A DNA stretch of 64,000 bases from Epiperipatus broadwayi (Eukaryota; Onychophora; Udeonychophora; Euonychophora; Peripatidae): contig JAQFVV010006542.1 of the NCBI GenBank assembly GCA_028023455.1, positions 647,271 to 711,270 on the forward strand, read 5' to 3'. Under the pieces are notes generated by a model. That model was not told the DNA's origin. It saw only the letters and a list, made by a program, of their open reading frames with translations, and searched no databases. The position numbers were made by a program, and so were the translations under genes. Positions 11,051-25,891 of the stretch are shown piece after piece. How positions within the stretch are numbered: position 1 is the first letter of the stretch; every line of letters starts with the position of its first letter.

Positions 11051-12239
11051 TAGTGTAAAGAAAAATATAAGAAGAGTAAATTATTATTTTTTTTTTAATA
11101 ATATATAGCAATCATAAAGATTAAAGATCTGTTTTTAAAGATTTTCTTAAATAGGTGTGTTGATTTTATTAAAAGACCAGAAATAAAGAAATCAATTTGT
11201 TTATTAATATTGTTAATCTTAAACATGGCAAAATTGATAAAAAAAAAAAAAACATTGAAAAAAATAATTTGTTACAATATATTTTAATTTATTAAATATC
11301 ACAAACATGTTTTTTTTTTTTTACAAAAAAATATTGGAATGATAAATATTATGATTAGGAAGCAAGCAATGGAAATTGTAAGAAATTGATTAAATATTAT
11401 CATCTTATAAAAAAAATCATATTCAGTGATATTATTTAAAAGAATGTAGATAAAGAAAAATTAGATTTACTAATTATTTTTATTATCCAAATAATTATAA
11501 TGGTAATAAAAACTTAAATAGATAATGGCACATAAAAGATTGAAACGTGGTTGAGAAGAAATCCAGGGTAAAAATAATATTTTAATATATATATTTTCAA
11601 TATTTAGCATATGGTCGCCAGTCATTTTGTCTTCTTGCCTTTACTATTTGGTATTTATTTACCTACTTTTTTACATTTATTTTATTCTTAATACTGGCTA
11701 TTTATTCATCAATTTTATCTCATAATTATTTTTATTAAATACCAATTGTTCATTTATTATACTCATACTGAATATACATATTTATTCTTAAATTAATATA
11801 AACATCTTTTTTATTTACCACTACTCTTCTCATATTCTATTTGGAAATATCTCAATAATAGTATAATCGCAGCAGCTTTTAACTTTAAAATAATAATGCC
11901 CTTTATTTTTTTTTTTTTTTTGTAAACATAGCAATTAATAATAGTATAAAATTCATTACAATAAATACATTATAAACAACATAAAGACTTTAAGACACAG
12001 TTATCAAAAAAGTTAAGGCATTTACACATTATTACAAAAGTAAATAATAAATAAAAAATACGCACATTATTATTTAATTGCTATATTTTTGTATAATGAC
12101 TGATAATATTTGAAAAATTGTATTAAAAAATCTGTAGATATTTTTATATGAAAATTTTAAAATGCATTTATAATTGAAAACCTTATATTTCATTAAGCCA
12201 ATCTTTTGGAAGGATGCTTTTCAAATTAACATCATAAGT
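11051..12239. other. Noncoding AT-rich stretch
   Basis: Homopolymer A and T runs (for example near 11240, 11311 and 11910) and no ORF above 60 codons. Nothing recognisable. Confidence 0.5.
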
Positions 12240-12324
12240 GAATAATATTTCTATAGTGTAATTTTCACTACACCACTATCATGCAAAGTAGGGACTGGTT
12301 ACTAACGGAGTATAATCATAAGCA

Positions 12325-12480
12325 CTTGACCAAAGATGTATGAAAACGATGCTTGGATATCAAGATGCACATTTTGTGCTGAACCAGCACTTATTAGTTG
12401 GCCCAGATGATGAGTTTTCAGCATAAAATGTGCATCTTGGGAGGATCATATATCTTTTCCCCATATCTTTGATTGTATGT
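12325..12480. repeat. Imperfect inverted repeat, dispersed family
   Basis: AAGATGCACATTTTGTGCTGAA near 12362 pairs, with few mismatches, with TTCAGCATAAAATGTGCATCTT near 12418. The preceding GACCAAAGATGTATGAAAA recurs as GACCAAAGACATGTGAAAA near 41938, again followed by AAGATGCACATT, so this is a dispersed element rather than a local accident. Confidence 0.55.
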
Positions 12481-12619
12481 TTATGATATTATTAATTAAG
12501 TGAATAATTTTTAATCTAATAAATGACTAATAAACATTATTAATAAAAATCATAAATGAGTTTAAATCAATAAAGGTATCACCAGTTTTTAATTTATTTA
12601 AAAAACATTTTCAATGTGA

Positions 12620-14510
12620 TTTGTTAGAAGCAGCTTTTATTGACCAAACCCAGACTCCTCTATTGGTAAATGACTCTCAACTATTGATAAAATTCTTATT
12701 AATATAATTCTTTTAAAAATCATTTAGGAAATACTTAATAGTAACATTGGGCAATAATTTTTTGGATAAGTGGTGGGGTATTTGGTTTTAAGACTGATGT
12801 ACTTTTGTTCTATGCTAAAAATTTATAATACTTCTTGTCAACCATGTTTTGACTTAGGTAAATTTTTATACAATCTTTAAATATGTTATCTCCTCCTGTA
12901 ACCTTTCTTGATTTAAGATATTCAAGGTAAGTTGAAATTCATCAATTCATGTTGATATTAGAAGAATATTGTTAAAGTGAAGCTTGAAATTCTATTCTAA
13001 TGATGTTTTTTTTTTTCAGTCTATCAATTTGGGATATAGAAGTCTGATTTATAAGAATGACATCTGTATTAGTAGGGACAATAACAGTTGTTTTAAAAGT
13101 GCATTTGCATTCATAAAACTTTTGCAAAAATGACTAGACAAGGTCTTGTAAAGTTTTGGCTCTTCATGGTCTCCCATCATTTTTATTTTTGGAATTAATC
13201 AGTGATTTTATAAATTTGTTTGCAGATTTGGTAGACAGTTAATTTTCTATAAAGAGCACTGCTGGTTTTGTTACAACATGATATGAATTGAAACAGGCAA
13301 AACTCTCCATACAGTAGTGCACTCAGTGTAAGTCAGAGTAATCAATAGATGCCACGGGGCTTGTGCATAAAATTACTGTCTAGTGCCTACTCATCCAACA
13401 TCCCCAGACTAGTTTCTGGCTTATGGCCTTTGTCAATGAAGAGCCTTGTATCTGGGAGCATTGCACCTAGATCTTAGGATTTAATGCAACCCTCCAGCAA
13501 TCACCTTTTATCTTTACTTAACTACAAAACTATGAGAATAAAATTGAAAACACAATAATATTTTCAATCTAAGCTCATAAGCTTATATAGTCATATAGGT
13601 CTGAACTTAGTTCAGTACCCATACATTTTGGTTCTTCACTGACAAAGACCACAAGCAGAAACTAGTCTGGGGATGTTGGATGAGTAGGCACTAGATAGGG
13701 ATTTTATGCACAAGCCTTCTGGCATCCATTGATTACTCTGGCTTGCACTGAGTGGCACTACTGTATGGAGAGTTTTTCTTGTTTTAATAACAGTTATGAG
13801 CCGGCATAAGAAATGATGTTCATGTGATGTTTGAAATGAATAGATATTTATAAAATCTAGCCTCTCTGGCAGCTACTATAATAAATCTGCTAAATCTATC
13901 ATAGCTAAAAGAATTAGAGAGATAATATTATTTTAGAGATATTCAGTATATAAATTGGAGAGACTATGTTAGCATATTGATTCCAGTTAGCTTTCCTTAA
14001 ATTCCATCTCAAAACAAAATTTTTAATACTACAAATATGGATAGACTTAGTTTATATTAGTTATGAGAGAAATTATTTAATATCAGTAATTTAACAGATA
14101 ATGGTGAACCATTTTTGTCAAAGCAAAACATAAAACAGAGTTGCTTCGGTTCTCTATCTGTCTGAATAAAATTACTTCCTTGCTTGATGTCACAAAGTAA
14201 ATACAGGTTGTTTAAATCTATACCTTCTAAAAATTGATGACCTGTTTATTCCTCATTAATATTTCCTTAAAGACTATTATAAGAATTGAAATTTTCTACA
14301 GGAATGCAGTAAATTTGGGAAGTTGTAAAAGAGGATAGGGCCATTTCTGTTGGGGATGGTGATCACAATATTGTTTGAAATATCTTAAATAGAAGTAATG
14401 TGCTTTACATAATAATTTGCAAAGATGGTATTTGTACCATATTTAGATTACCTTCTATCAATAATCAATGTAAATCTCAAAGAAAAAACTTTATAAATAT
14501 ACTGGTGAGC
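12620..14510 (-). pseudogene. Unidentified decayed coding repeat, copy B
   Basis: Colinear with copy A at 9480-11050. The equivalent minus-strand peptide is recognisable around 13100-13270, where KPAVLFIEN aligns with KLAMFFISN of copy A. It is interrupted by foldback copy 3. The product and family are not identified. Confidence 0.5.
13294..13833. mobile_element. Foldback-like element, copy 3
   Basis: The left arm starts CAGGCAAAACTCTCC. The right arm returns through the inverted GGAGAG-TTTTCTTG near 13768 to a tail with AATAACAGTTATGAG and CATGTGATG. The arms include the block GACTAGTTTCTGGC, mirrored near 13651. Flanks at 13281-13293 and 13834-13846 match at about 10 of 13 positions, a plausible but decayed target duplication. 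It lies inside decayed repeat copy B. Confidence 0.75.
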
Positions 14511-16330
14511 CTCCTCAATTATAATTACTACAATTGTTGCGGAGTATCTGGGAGACGCAGTAAAATTATTTTAGTTTAACATTAAGAATACATTATAGCA
14601 AAATCAAAAATGGAGCTCTCTATAAATTAATAAATGAACGGATTCAGTCTAATAATGATAAATTGGAAATGTAAAAAATAGCATAATCGACAAATTACAT
14701 ATATATATATAGAAGATGCGAAAACAGAAGAGCCTATATACGAAGAAAATCTATCCATTTATTTGCACTACGATATGTTGTGAATATTTTTATAGCTTTA
14801 TATATGTACAGGTTTGTATTTTTGTCTAACATATAAACCATAAAATATTTCAGTTAATTTTTCAGTATTTTGTATTTTTTAAAAATAAATCTATAATGAT
14901 ATATACCGTACGTGCACAAACAACGTCAATAAATTCTCCCTCTATTGGAAGTTTTAAACATTAAAATTTAATGTTTAATAAAGTCTTTTCGTCCCCATAG
15001 ATGGCAGTAAGTGATAAATAATTTTCTTGTAAAAGGACTAAAAAAATAATAAAAGAAATCGTTGTTTATTCTTAATAAAACTGAAAATTATTTTGTTATT
15101 GACTTTCATTTAAAAATAATTCGTGCTAAAAACATTAATACTTTTAAATATAAGTTATTTATTCTTTTATCAGTTATACGCTCGATGTTTCATATATGGC
15201 ATATACTGTATATAATAAAAAAAAATATTGGGGAAATTCATTTGTATATTAGTCTTACTATATTTAAAAAACTGCTGTATCTTTTAAAAATATATATCAA
15301 TATTTTTTATTTACAATGTATAAATTCCAAAATTTTTAATTGAAAAAGAAGTGAGATTGCAACTATCACGAATAGAAATATATATGTTAGATATTGGCTT
15401 TACTGTTAATATTTTGGGGTATAAATTAAGAAAATAAATTAATTCAGGTAATAAATAGCCTAATTCTATAGCGATACCAAAATATGAAAAAAATGTTAAA
15501 AGTAATTCATTATAATAAAATAATTAGCTGATCTAATACAGAAAAGAATGCTTAAAATTGACTTTATTAGATATTAAAGTTTAATGTTTGGTATATGTAG
15601 GTGTTTTAGGCTATTTATTATTATTAATGCATACTTTAAATCTATAATATTTTTTTTTATCTCACTGTGATTTGATTGTGGAGAAATACAGATGCAATAA
15701 AATTTAAAATATTTATTAATATTATATAAAAAAATATTGCAGACAAGTCACAAATTTTTAATAACTAATTTTACTCCTAAACAGAAGTTAGTAATCTTAC
15801 ATAGAACTTAAATCCAATTTTAAGATGATGTTTAATTACAGGATTACTTAATTTTCTAATAATTTACTACTATTTATATTCAGACGTTAATGATACTTGT
15901 ATCATGTTCAATTAATTTCTATGTTCATAACTGTATACCATTTATCCACAAGTAAGTTATTTTGTTTGTAATGATTACGGTGATTATAATCAATTAAGGC
16001 AATCAGGGGTAATTTCTAGTGTTAGTAATGGTAGTAGATATTCAGATTTTGTGCTTTTTGTTAATTACAAAATATAATATTGCTGCTATTAACTGAAAAT
16101 ACTATTCAATAATTTAATTTTATGATGATAAAAAATAACTTAAACAATTTTTGATTATGTTAGTTGCAATCCTAATACTGTATTGAAATAGTTTGTTGAA
16201 ACCAAGTTGTATAATTGAAATAGAGTTAAATGGGAAGTTTATATATAGATAAACTTGGAAAAGTCATTTTATTGTGCTGCAGTTGATAATTTTTTTAATT
16301 GCTCTTTGTTATCATCATAATATGTATACA
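14511..16330. other. Noncoding AT-rich stretch
   Basis: No gene is recognised. The 93-codon frame at 15062-15343 is a low-complexity I/K/L/N/Y composition typical of AT-rich DNA. TTTAAACATTAAAATTTAATG near 14952 is a short palindrome. Confidence 0.5.
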
Positions 16331-16383
16331 TTAGGGCAATATGCATGCATGAATTGCATAAGATAGAGAAGTGGTTAAATTAA

Positions 16384-16548
16384 AAATAATAAAAGTAATA
16401 GTAGTATTAATAGTAGAAATAGCAGCAATAGTAGTTAGTAGTAGTAGTAGTAATAATAGTAAAGAAAGAAACAATAAAGTAAAATTTACAGATATGGATT
16501 TTAAAATATATATATATATATATATAAGAATATATATATATATATATA
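16384..16548. repeat. Trinucleotide (AGT/AAT)n and (TA)n microsatellites
   Basis: An imperfect run of AGT and AAT units spans 16384-16460, and two TA tracts span 16507-16548. The ORFs on both strands here are products of these repeats. Confidence 0.85.
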
Positions 16549-17460
16549 ATAACTCTTCATACAGTAGTGCCACTCAGTGCAACTCATAGTAATCAATGAA
16601 TGCAAGAAGGTTTGTGCATAAAATCACTCTCTAGTACTTATCCAATATCTCTAGACTAGTTTCTAGGTTATATCTTTCATCATGAGAAGCCTTGGCTCTG
16701 AGAGCACTGCATCTAGATTTTAGAATGTAATGCAACCCTCTAGCACCCCCATCTTTTGGCTTTTTAGTTAAACATAAAGGTATGAGTCCAAAATAAAAGC
16801 AGAATATTGTTTTTAATCTGAACTCAATCACTTGTATAATCATATAAATCTGAACATAGTTCAGCATCTATATATTTTGGTATCTTTGATACTTTAATAA
16901 TCATCGTCACCATTATTCCATGGTCAAAATTGTTATTAAACTTCTAAATATCACATGGATATCATTTCCTATGCTTACATAGCTGTTAAAACAGTATCAT
17001 CTATTGAGAGTTTGCTTTTGCTTTAATAGCTTGTATTAAGCATAGGAAGTGGTGGTCATGTGATGTTAGAGGTTTCATACCAATCTTATCATGGGATAAT
17101 AATGACTATGGTTATTAAAGAACCCAAGTTAGCAAAATGTGTAGATACTGAACTGGATTCAGAGCTGTAGGACTATATAAACGAGTGATCTCAGATTAAA
17201 ACATTATTTTATTTTCATTTTGAATTCATAGCTTTACAGTTAACTAAAGACATAAACAGCAGCTACTATAGGGTTGCAGTATATCTTAAGTTCTAAGTGC
17301 AGTTCTCTTATATCCAAGACTTCTCACTGATAAAAGCTACAAGTTTGATACTAAGGCAAAACTCTCCATACAGTAGTGCCACCCTGTATGGAGAGTTTTG
17401 TCTTTGTTTACAACAATTATGTGCTAGTATAAGAGATGGTGATCATGTGATGTTTAGAAG
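16549..17460. mobile_element. Foldback-like element, copy 4 (old, composite)
   Basis: The left arm (about 16549-16990) carries the family blocks in the forward order: TCATACAGTAGTGCC, GCATAAAATC, GACTAGTTTCT, GAGAGCACTGCA and TCACATGGATATC. The right arm (about 16995-17350) carries them in reverse, including GTGGTCATGTGATG and a TATA-like ACTATATAA. Identity to other copies is clearly lower, so it is older. A miniature hairpin of the same family lies at its right end (17357-17400). No clean target duplication was found. Confidence 0.65.
17357..17400. repeat. Miniature perfect hairpin of the foldback family
   Basis: CAAAACTCTCCATACAG (17357-17373) and CTGTATGGAGAGTTTTG (17384-17400) form a 17 bp perfect stem around a 10-base loop. 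A family-type tail with ATTATGTGCTAG and GATCATGTGATG follows to about 17460. Confidence 0.8.
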
Positions 17461-20400
17461 TTAGAGACTAGTTTAATGATATTGGTTGAGCAGTAAATAG
17501 GGATTTTAAGCACAAACCTTTTTGCGCCTACACTGGGTGACACAACTATATCAGCTGTGAAAGGATAGGAATTGGTGTCCATGTTATGTTTAGATGACAT
17601 ATAAATATTTATAAATAAATTATTATGAAAGACTTACTATAGTTAAATCTATTTGCATTTGGTTAATTTTGAAAATAAACTATAATTAAAGAGTTAAAGT
17701 GAATTTGCAGCTTAAGAATATTTAATCCTGTTTTGAAAACAAAATATAAAACTAATGTATTTTTAATATGTTTTTATTTATTTATTTTTGAAAAACAAAA
17801 TGTAATTAAAAATGTAAAATTATACAGAAATATAGTAATAATAAAAAACATATTTGTGAAATGGCAGATTAAATAAATCTATATTGTTATTTATTTTCTA
17901 ATAAAAATCAATAAATATTATTAAAACATTTAAAATATTGGAATGCAAATTGTAATTGGTTAGACGACATTCTACCGTCTGAGAATTTGACGCTTATATA
18001 TATTATCATTTAAAGATATAGATGAGGAACACCTTAATATTGCGAAGTCATTCTAAATGATTTTTAAATATTTTATTTTTCTCCAATGCTTCAATGATAA
18101 CCATCTATATAGTTTTGAGTAAAGAAAATAAAAGCAGGAAACAATATACATCTTATTATTTATGGTCTGCATGCAAAAATACATTTACATGGACTATTTT
18201 TAATATAAAATGTATCTTTTTTCATAAATTATTCAATGTTATATTGAACTTTTTTCTAAACCAGAATACATTCATGACAACAATATATTAATACAATCCT
18301 GTAAGCAATTAATAATACAATTAAAACACACTGGTTGGTTATATACATAAATGTGTATTTGTTTATTGTATATATTCAGTAATTCTAAATATAATTATCT
18401 TTTATTTAATTAATGGAATTCTTATAAACTCTTTGTAATTGAATATTACAAAAAGGTAAAAGTTGAAATTCAAAACTTTTATAACGCACTACACATGCTT
18501 TCAGCAGACTTCTGACAGGCAGACATCTGCCAAAGGCATGCTTAGTGCATTTTGAAAATATTCTGTATATACAGACATTATTTTCAGATGGATGGTACAA
18601 CTTTAGATAAATAAATTCAAAATGTGTTAATAAAATAGGACAAAAAGAGGGGGAAAAATTAACATAAAAACAATATATTTCAAATGTACGTATTTGTTAA
18701 TAATATCCATCTGGCTAATGCTAATTATTTGATTTCATACATTCAAAGCTGAAAGTAAATTATTATATATTTGTTAATCAATTTTGTGTTTCAAACTTGT
18801 TTTAATGGTTATTTATTAGTTTTCATTTACAGTTGCAAAATTATGTTGAAGTTTTTTTTTTTTTTTTTTGCATTTTTTGAATTACAATAGTAGGTTCATG
18901 CTCCCAAATCAAAATGCTTTACATTTGCATGTATAATTAAGAAAATAGGTTGAGAGATAAAAGGGCCCCTCTTATCTTTATAAAGTCGAATCTTGCATTT
19001 TGATTTGTACAGGCTTCTCTTGCTAAAATTAAGCACCCAAGGCGTATGTACTAAGGTTTTAGCCTTATATAAGTAATAGTGGGTTGTGTAAATTATTATC
19101 ATATTAATATAACAAATAAAATGAAGAGCGTATATTTTGATAACTGAGAAGTAATGAGATAGTTAATTTGATAATTTTAATATATTATTCATATAAATAT
19201 ACACACACATATGAAATTTTCAATATAAACATACCCCTTGTTTTTTGCTATAAATATTTAGTATATAAAAGCTATGCATACTTTTCTGTATCATGCACTT
19301 TGTTTTTCCAATGCTGGTAAGCAGTTGTTCTATTAATTTTTCATTACAATGTATATATAAAGAAGGAGAGACAGACATTATATATATATATATATTGTCA
19401 AACAAATAGATAGATAGGTAGATAAGAAAGCAAGTAGGCATATGTAAGTAGGCAGATAGATAGATCAACAGAGAAATTATAAGAATAAAATAAATAGAAA
19501 AATTATTTCACTGCATAAACTGCATTATCTTTTGAGTCGTTAATCTACCGTATTATGATTTCTATGCAATAATTTATTTAATTTTTATTAATTTCTTAAT
19601 GAAAAAATAATATTCATTTATGTTATACAAAAATAATGCAGGAAAAAATAAAAATCATTAAATATATAATTTTTTTTCAAATATCTGTTGGACAACATAT
19701 TTTTTAGTGCATGAAAAAATATTTTTTATTCATTTGTATCTTAATTGAATTTATATTAAAAATCCATCCAGATATATTATTAAAATCATATGTTTCTTTA
19801 TATCATTTTCAATAGTATCACGATCAGTGTGTGGCGATTTTAACAACCGCCCCCCCCCCAAAAAAAAAAAAATAGGGAAAGACAAAAAATAACAAAGGTA
19901 GTTAATTTTTGCAATGTTTAAGCAGTTCAAGCATGCAATAATGTCTTTTCATTTCTTTTGCAGAAAACATTATTTTGAAGAACAACAATTTATTTAATTG
20001 TAGCTCTCTAAACTTTCCAATATATTATTTTCCCAAGGAAAACATACAATATTACACATTTTAAAAGTACTTTTGAGATTATCTTTATAATCTTTCAACA
20101 AAATCATACTTACTGCAACTACTATATCTTCTGAATTGCTCAGGACTTTAAATAAAAAAATGAGACCCTTAAATCCTTTTTTAAAGTCTGATATTATTCA
20201 TTAACTGCACATGCCCAATATAATGAAGACGTACTTTTACAATAGTGGACCTAATATTTAATAATGTAAAGAATATTGTATTTTTAGAATTTTGTGATCA
20301 TAATGAAATAATTTTCAATGAATTTATTTATTTTAATAAAAGATTCATTTTTTATTTTTATATATTAGAAATTAAGCAAAAAATACAAACAAATTAGTTG

Positions 20401-20562
20401 TGATAATATTTTGACATATCATCATGATAAAATGTTGTGTTTAAACCTCATTACTCAAGGCTGTCTTTTTTATCTAAAAGCTTGAAATATTTAAAGTAAT
20501 TCATATCCTCAAACTGAATTAATAGATTACAAAAGATTATTTTTTCCTCCTTGATTGACAGT
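17461..20562. other. Noncoding AT-rich stretch
   Basis: The first 150 bases may be a weak further fragment of the foldback family (GGGATTTTAAGCACAAACC near 17498). A GATA/TAGG-type microsatellite lies at 19408-19463, and a C9A13 homopolymer pair at about 19850-19871. The 60-85 codon ORFs at 18094, 18406, 18896 and 19220 show no recognisable domain. Confidence 0.5.
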
Positions 20563-20580
20563 CAAAGCAATTTAACTTTT
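20563..20580. repeat. 18 bp target-site duplication, left (SINE)
   Basis: CAAAGCAATTTAACTTTT is repeated exactly at 20691-20708, bracketing the tRNA-like SINE. Confidence 0.9.
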
Positions 20581-20690
20581 TTTTTTTTTCCATATGTCAT
20601 AGCATCTGCCGAGACGCGAACCCACAACCGTCTGCAACCAACTACTTGCTTGCATGGAGGCTGCGATACCTCTCGGCTAACAACGCAAGA
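20581..20690 (-). mobile_element. tRNA-derived SINE or tRNA retropseudogene, recent insertion
   Basis: On the minus strand the element begins TCTTGCGTTG. It has an A-box-like TTAGCCGAGAGGT and a B-box-like GGGTTCGCGTC, a long variable-arm-like middle reminiscent of class II (Leu/Ser-type) tRNAs, and ends GATGCTATGACATATGG followed by a poly(A) tail (the T run at 20581-20589). Perfect 18 bp duplications flank it. Pol III boxes, an A tail and long duplications are the signature of LINE-mobilised SINEs. It is only about 110 bp, so there is little or no body beyond the tRNA part. The perfect duplication suggests a young insertion. Confidence 0.85.
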
Positions 20691-20708
20691 CAAAGCAATT
20701 TAACTTTT
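20691..20708. repeat. 18 bp target-site duplication, right (SINE)
   Basis: Exact copy of 20563-20580. Confidence 0.9.
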
Positions 20709-21878
20709 GAGCAAGAATTACTAAAACAATTTTCTATCAAATGGATTCAAAACATTCAGTAAAGCATTTTTTAAATTTACGAACCATAAATCTAAAAAAT
20801 AAGAAATTTATATGTTTTTTTTTCTTTTAATGAGATAACTGAAACACAGGCTTATTATATACCTGTGTCTATATATGTAATATATAGGGTATATGAACAC
20901 AGACTTTCACATGACCCACCAGAATATTTTTTCAACAACAATACTTTAATTAAATCTGTAAAACTTCTGGATTACTGCTTCAAGATAGTTAAAGATAATA
21001 TTTTAAAGACTACTTTCATAAAAATAGGAAATATTTTTTTTTTTCAAATTTTTCAGATTTTCTGCTAGCAATATTTATGCTTTTCTTCATTTAATACTTC
21101 AATAGAGAAAAAAGTAATTTCAAACCAAATATAATTAAAAAAAAGATTAACTAATTTTAATTTATTTATGCTGTAATTAAACTCACTAATCTATCTACCA
21201 TAATAAATCGTTGGTACATAACTAGACGATAAAATAAGATTTATAAAAGCACTTAAAGCCTTCATTTTCCACGCAGCCATTGGTGAGCCTTTGATTAATA
21301 CCTTTTCTTTTAGAGAAATTTTTGAGGGCTATTAAAAATGTCTATGCACCATATCAGGCTATTGAAAGATTGTTTTACTTTTTTTTCTTTTATTAATCTT
21401 AAAATCAGAGTGAGAAAGATTTTAGAAAAAAATGAAGTTTGCCACATTGGTAAAACACACACTCAATCATGTATACATTTTAAATAACCAAAATTATTTA
21501 AAAGATTTCATCTAACCTTTTAATGTCTAAATGCTTGAATTCATAATTATTGTAACTCTACGCGTAAAATATAGACATTGCTTTCTATGAAGCAATAAAC
21601 AACACGTTGAAATTGCTGTTTTAATTCATAGTTCTTTTAATTGATAAAAATAATTATATAGCTTTCACTCAAAGATTAGATAACTTTTTTAAATGAACAA
21701 TCATTAATGTAAATAAAATCTAAATTGTAAGTTTAGAATTGAGCATTTTATTAAAACTCTAATTTTAAATTCTTGATATGCATGAAAACTGAATTTATAT
21801 AATAAATACTACATCTTTAAAGTTAATTGCAAAATTGCTGTTACAAACGATGAATATCCGAGGTACAATATATAGATT
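20709..21878. other. Noncoding AT-rich stretch
   Basis: No gene, repeat pair or site recognised. The 67-codon frame at 20865 has no domain I know. Confidence 0.5.
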
Positions 21879-22236
21879 ATTAAAATTCAGTCAACATTTA
21901 GACAATCCCAATATCATTAACAATAAACGATTTCAAATTGTTGTCAAGGCAACCTCCTTAATAATAAAGGTGGACTTCTATCTTTTTTAATGGTTCAGTA
22001 TACTTGTATAGACACTAAAGATTGCAATTCAACCACAGAAATTGGTTGAAATTATTGGATCAATAATTTCAATTTCTGGAGTCATGTTGTAAACTTTAAT
22101 GTCTGTATAAGTATATTGGACCATTAATAAAGGTGGAATCCATCTTTATTGTTAAAAAGAGGTTGCCTTGACAACAGTTTGAAATTACTGATTGTTAATG
22201 ATAGTGAGATTGTCTATGTATTGACTGGCTTTTAAT
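21879..22236. mobile_element. Palindromic MITE-like element
   Basis: Two arms of about 170 bp are inverted copies around position 22054. GTTGTCAAGGCAACCTC near 21940 mirrors GAGGTTGCCTTGACAAC near 22162. ATAATAAAGGTGGA mirrors TCCATCTTTATTGTT. AGACAATCCCAATATCATTA mirrors TAATGATAGTGAGATTGTCT. It has no coding capacity and the arms differ by scattered substitutions, so it is not very young. A whole-element hairpin is the form expected of a non-autonomous DNA transposon. The superfamily is unknown. Confidence 0.75.
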
Positions 22237-23629
22237 GATTACTTACAAACCCAGTTAACCTTGAGCATTATTTCACTTATTATTTAAATATATAGATTAA
22301 TATTACTAAAATACATTATTGATGTCATCTAATTAACATCAAGACTATTAAAGTAATTATACTATTTGGTAATCCATAACATGCTCTATGCTTCATTTAG
22401 ATCTTTCAAAGAGTTGAAGCATTTTCATTATATTCTTGACTGATCCCTCTCTTTTCTCCTAGTTTTGGTTCATTTCTTTTAAGTCTTAATCTTTTATTCA
22501 ATTATTTGAGTGGCTTCTGAAGTATAAAATCTGGTTTTTATTATCTCAATATTTATCTGGATGTTGTTTAGAAAACAATCTACATTCAGAGCCTATTATT
22601 TAACAATATTATTTATTTAGTAAACTTTATTATTCCTAATGAAACATAGTTTTAATCATGTAAATTAATATTTTTTATATACATAAACTTATTTGCATTT
22701 ATATGGTTTATTAACAAATAAACATAAAGCTGAGACATGCCCTATTGTATTTTTATAATTTCTTTTGTCATCAGAAAAGTTTTCCTGAGTGAGCCAACAA
22801 TCTTCTCTTTCCCTGAAAATAACAATTATTCATTTCTGTTTCTAAAGATGTTACTGGCTACTTATGAATTACAAGTGTTATTCTCTCTCTCCCCATAGAG
22901 CCTTCTTCCATGGTTATCTCAGATGAAAATATTTCTGATACAATAGTTCTTAACCCTTATTTGCTTAAGTAAAATTCAAACAGTGAATTTTTAATATCAT
23001 CTTGAATATTATTAATATTGTACTTTTTCATCCTTTTTTCATTCATATTATTTTGATTTACATACTATTTAATCTAATACAGAAACCTTTCATAATTTTC
23101 ATATATTATTTATCATAAATTACGTCTGACTGCTTCAGTTTATATTTCACGTTATAATATAATACCTATGTTGCAAAAGTGACTCACTATATCTATTGTT
23201 AAACTAAATAGCTTTATGACCAATACTAGGAACATTCATTTTATAATAAATTTAAGAATTTAAAACGAAAAGATAGTCTTGATATCTAAATGATTTTTAC
23301 GTACTTATTTTTCTTTTTCTAGTAAAACGTTTAGTCCTAAACTGTGAAGTTTTCTTTTATTACTATTATTATTGACTTATTTTGTTAGTAATATTTTATC
23401 TTTTTAGTAAAACTCTTAAGATTATATCAATGATCTGATTATTACTTGTCTACTATGATTTATTTTATCAAACAAATATTTTATGGTTGCATCATTTTAC
23501 TATTTTTATTTGAAATTATATTGTTACCTGTTTTTTTCAAATATTGGTAATTCTTAAGCTACACAAGTTAACTTTATCTGCAATTTAATAATATACATAC
23601 ATGTATATTATTAATATATTGACCTTACA
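22237..23629. other. Noncoding AT-rich stretch
   Basis: Nothing recognisable on either strand. Confidence 0.5.
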
Positions 23630-23745
23630 TTTTCAGCCATCTATTCACAGCAGTATGAGATAGAGCATTCAACTTGGGATTAGAATGTCCAGGATTAATT
23701 CTAGCAGGTGTGGTGATCAAACTTCTTATGAATCTCCAAATAATG
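23630..23745 (+). mobile_element. Probable tRNA-derived SINE, decayed
   Basis: TGAGATAGAGCATTCAACTT resembles the D-arm/A-box part of a tRNA. AGGATTAATTCTAGC about 35 bases later occupies the B-box position. The layout resembles the SINE head at 26310-26385. No clear tail or duplication was found. Confidence 0.45.
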
Positions 23746-25880
<2,135 letters not shown>

Positions 25881-25891
25881 TTAATCATATC

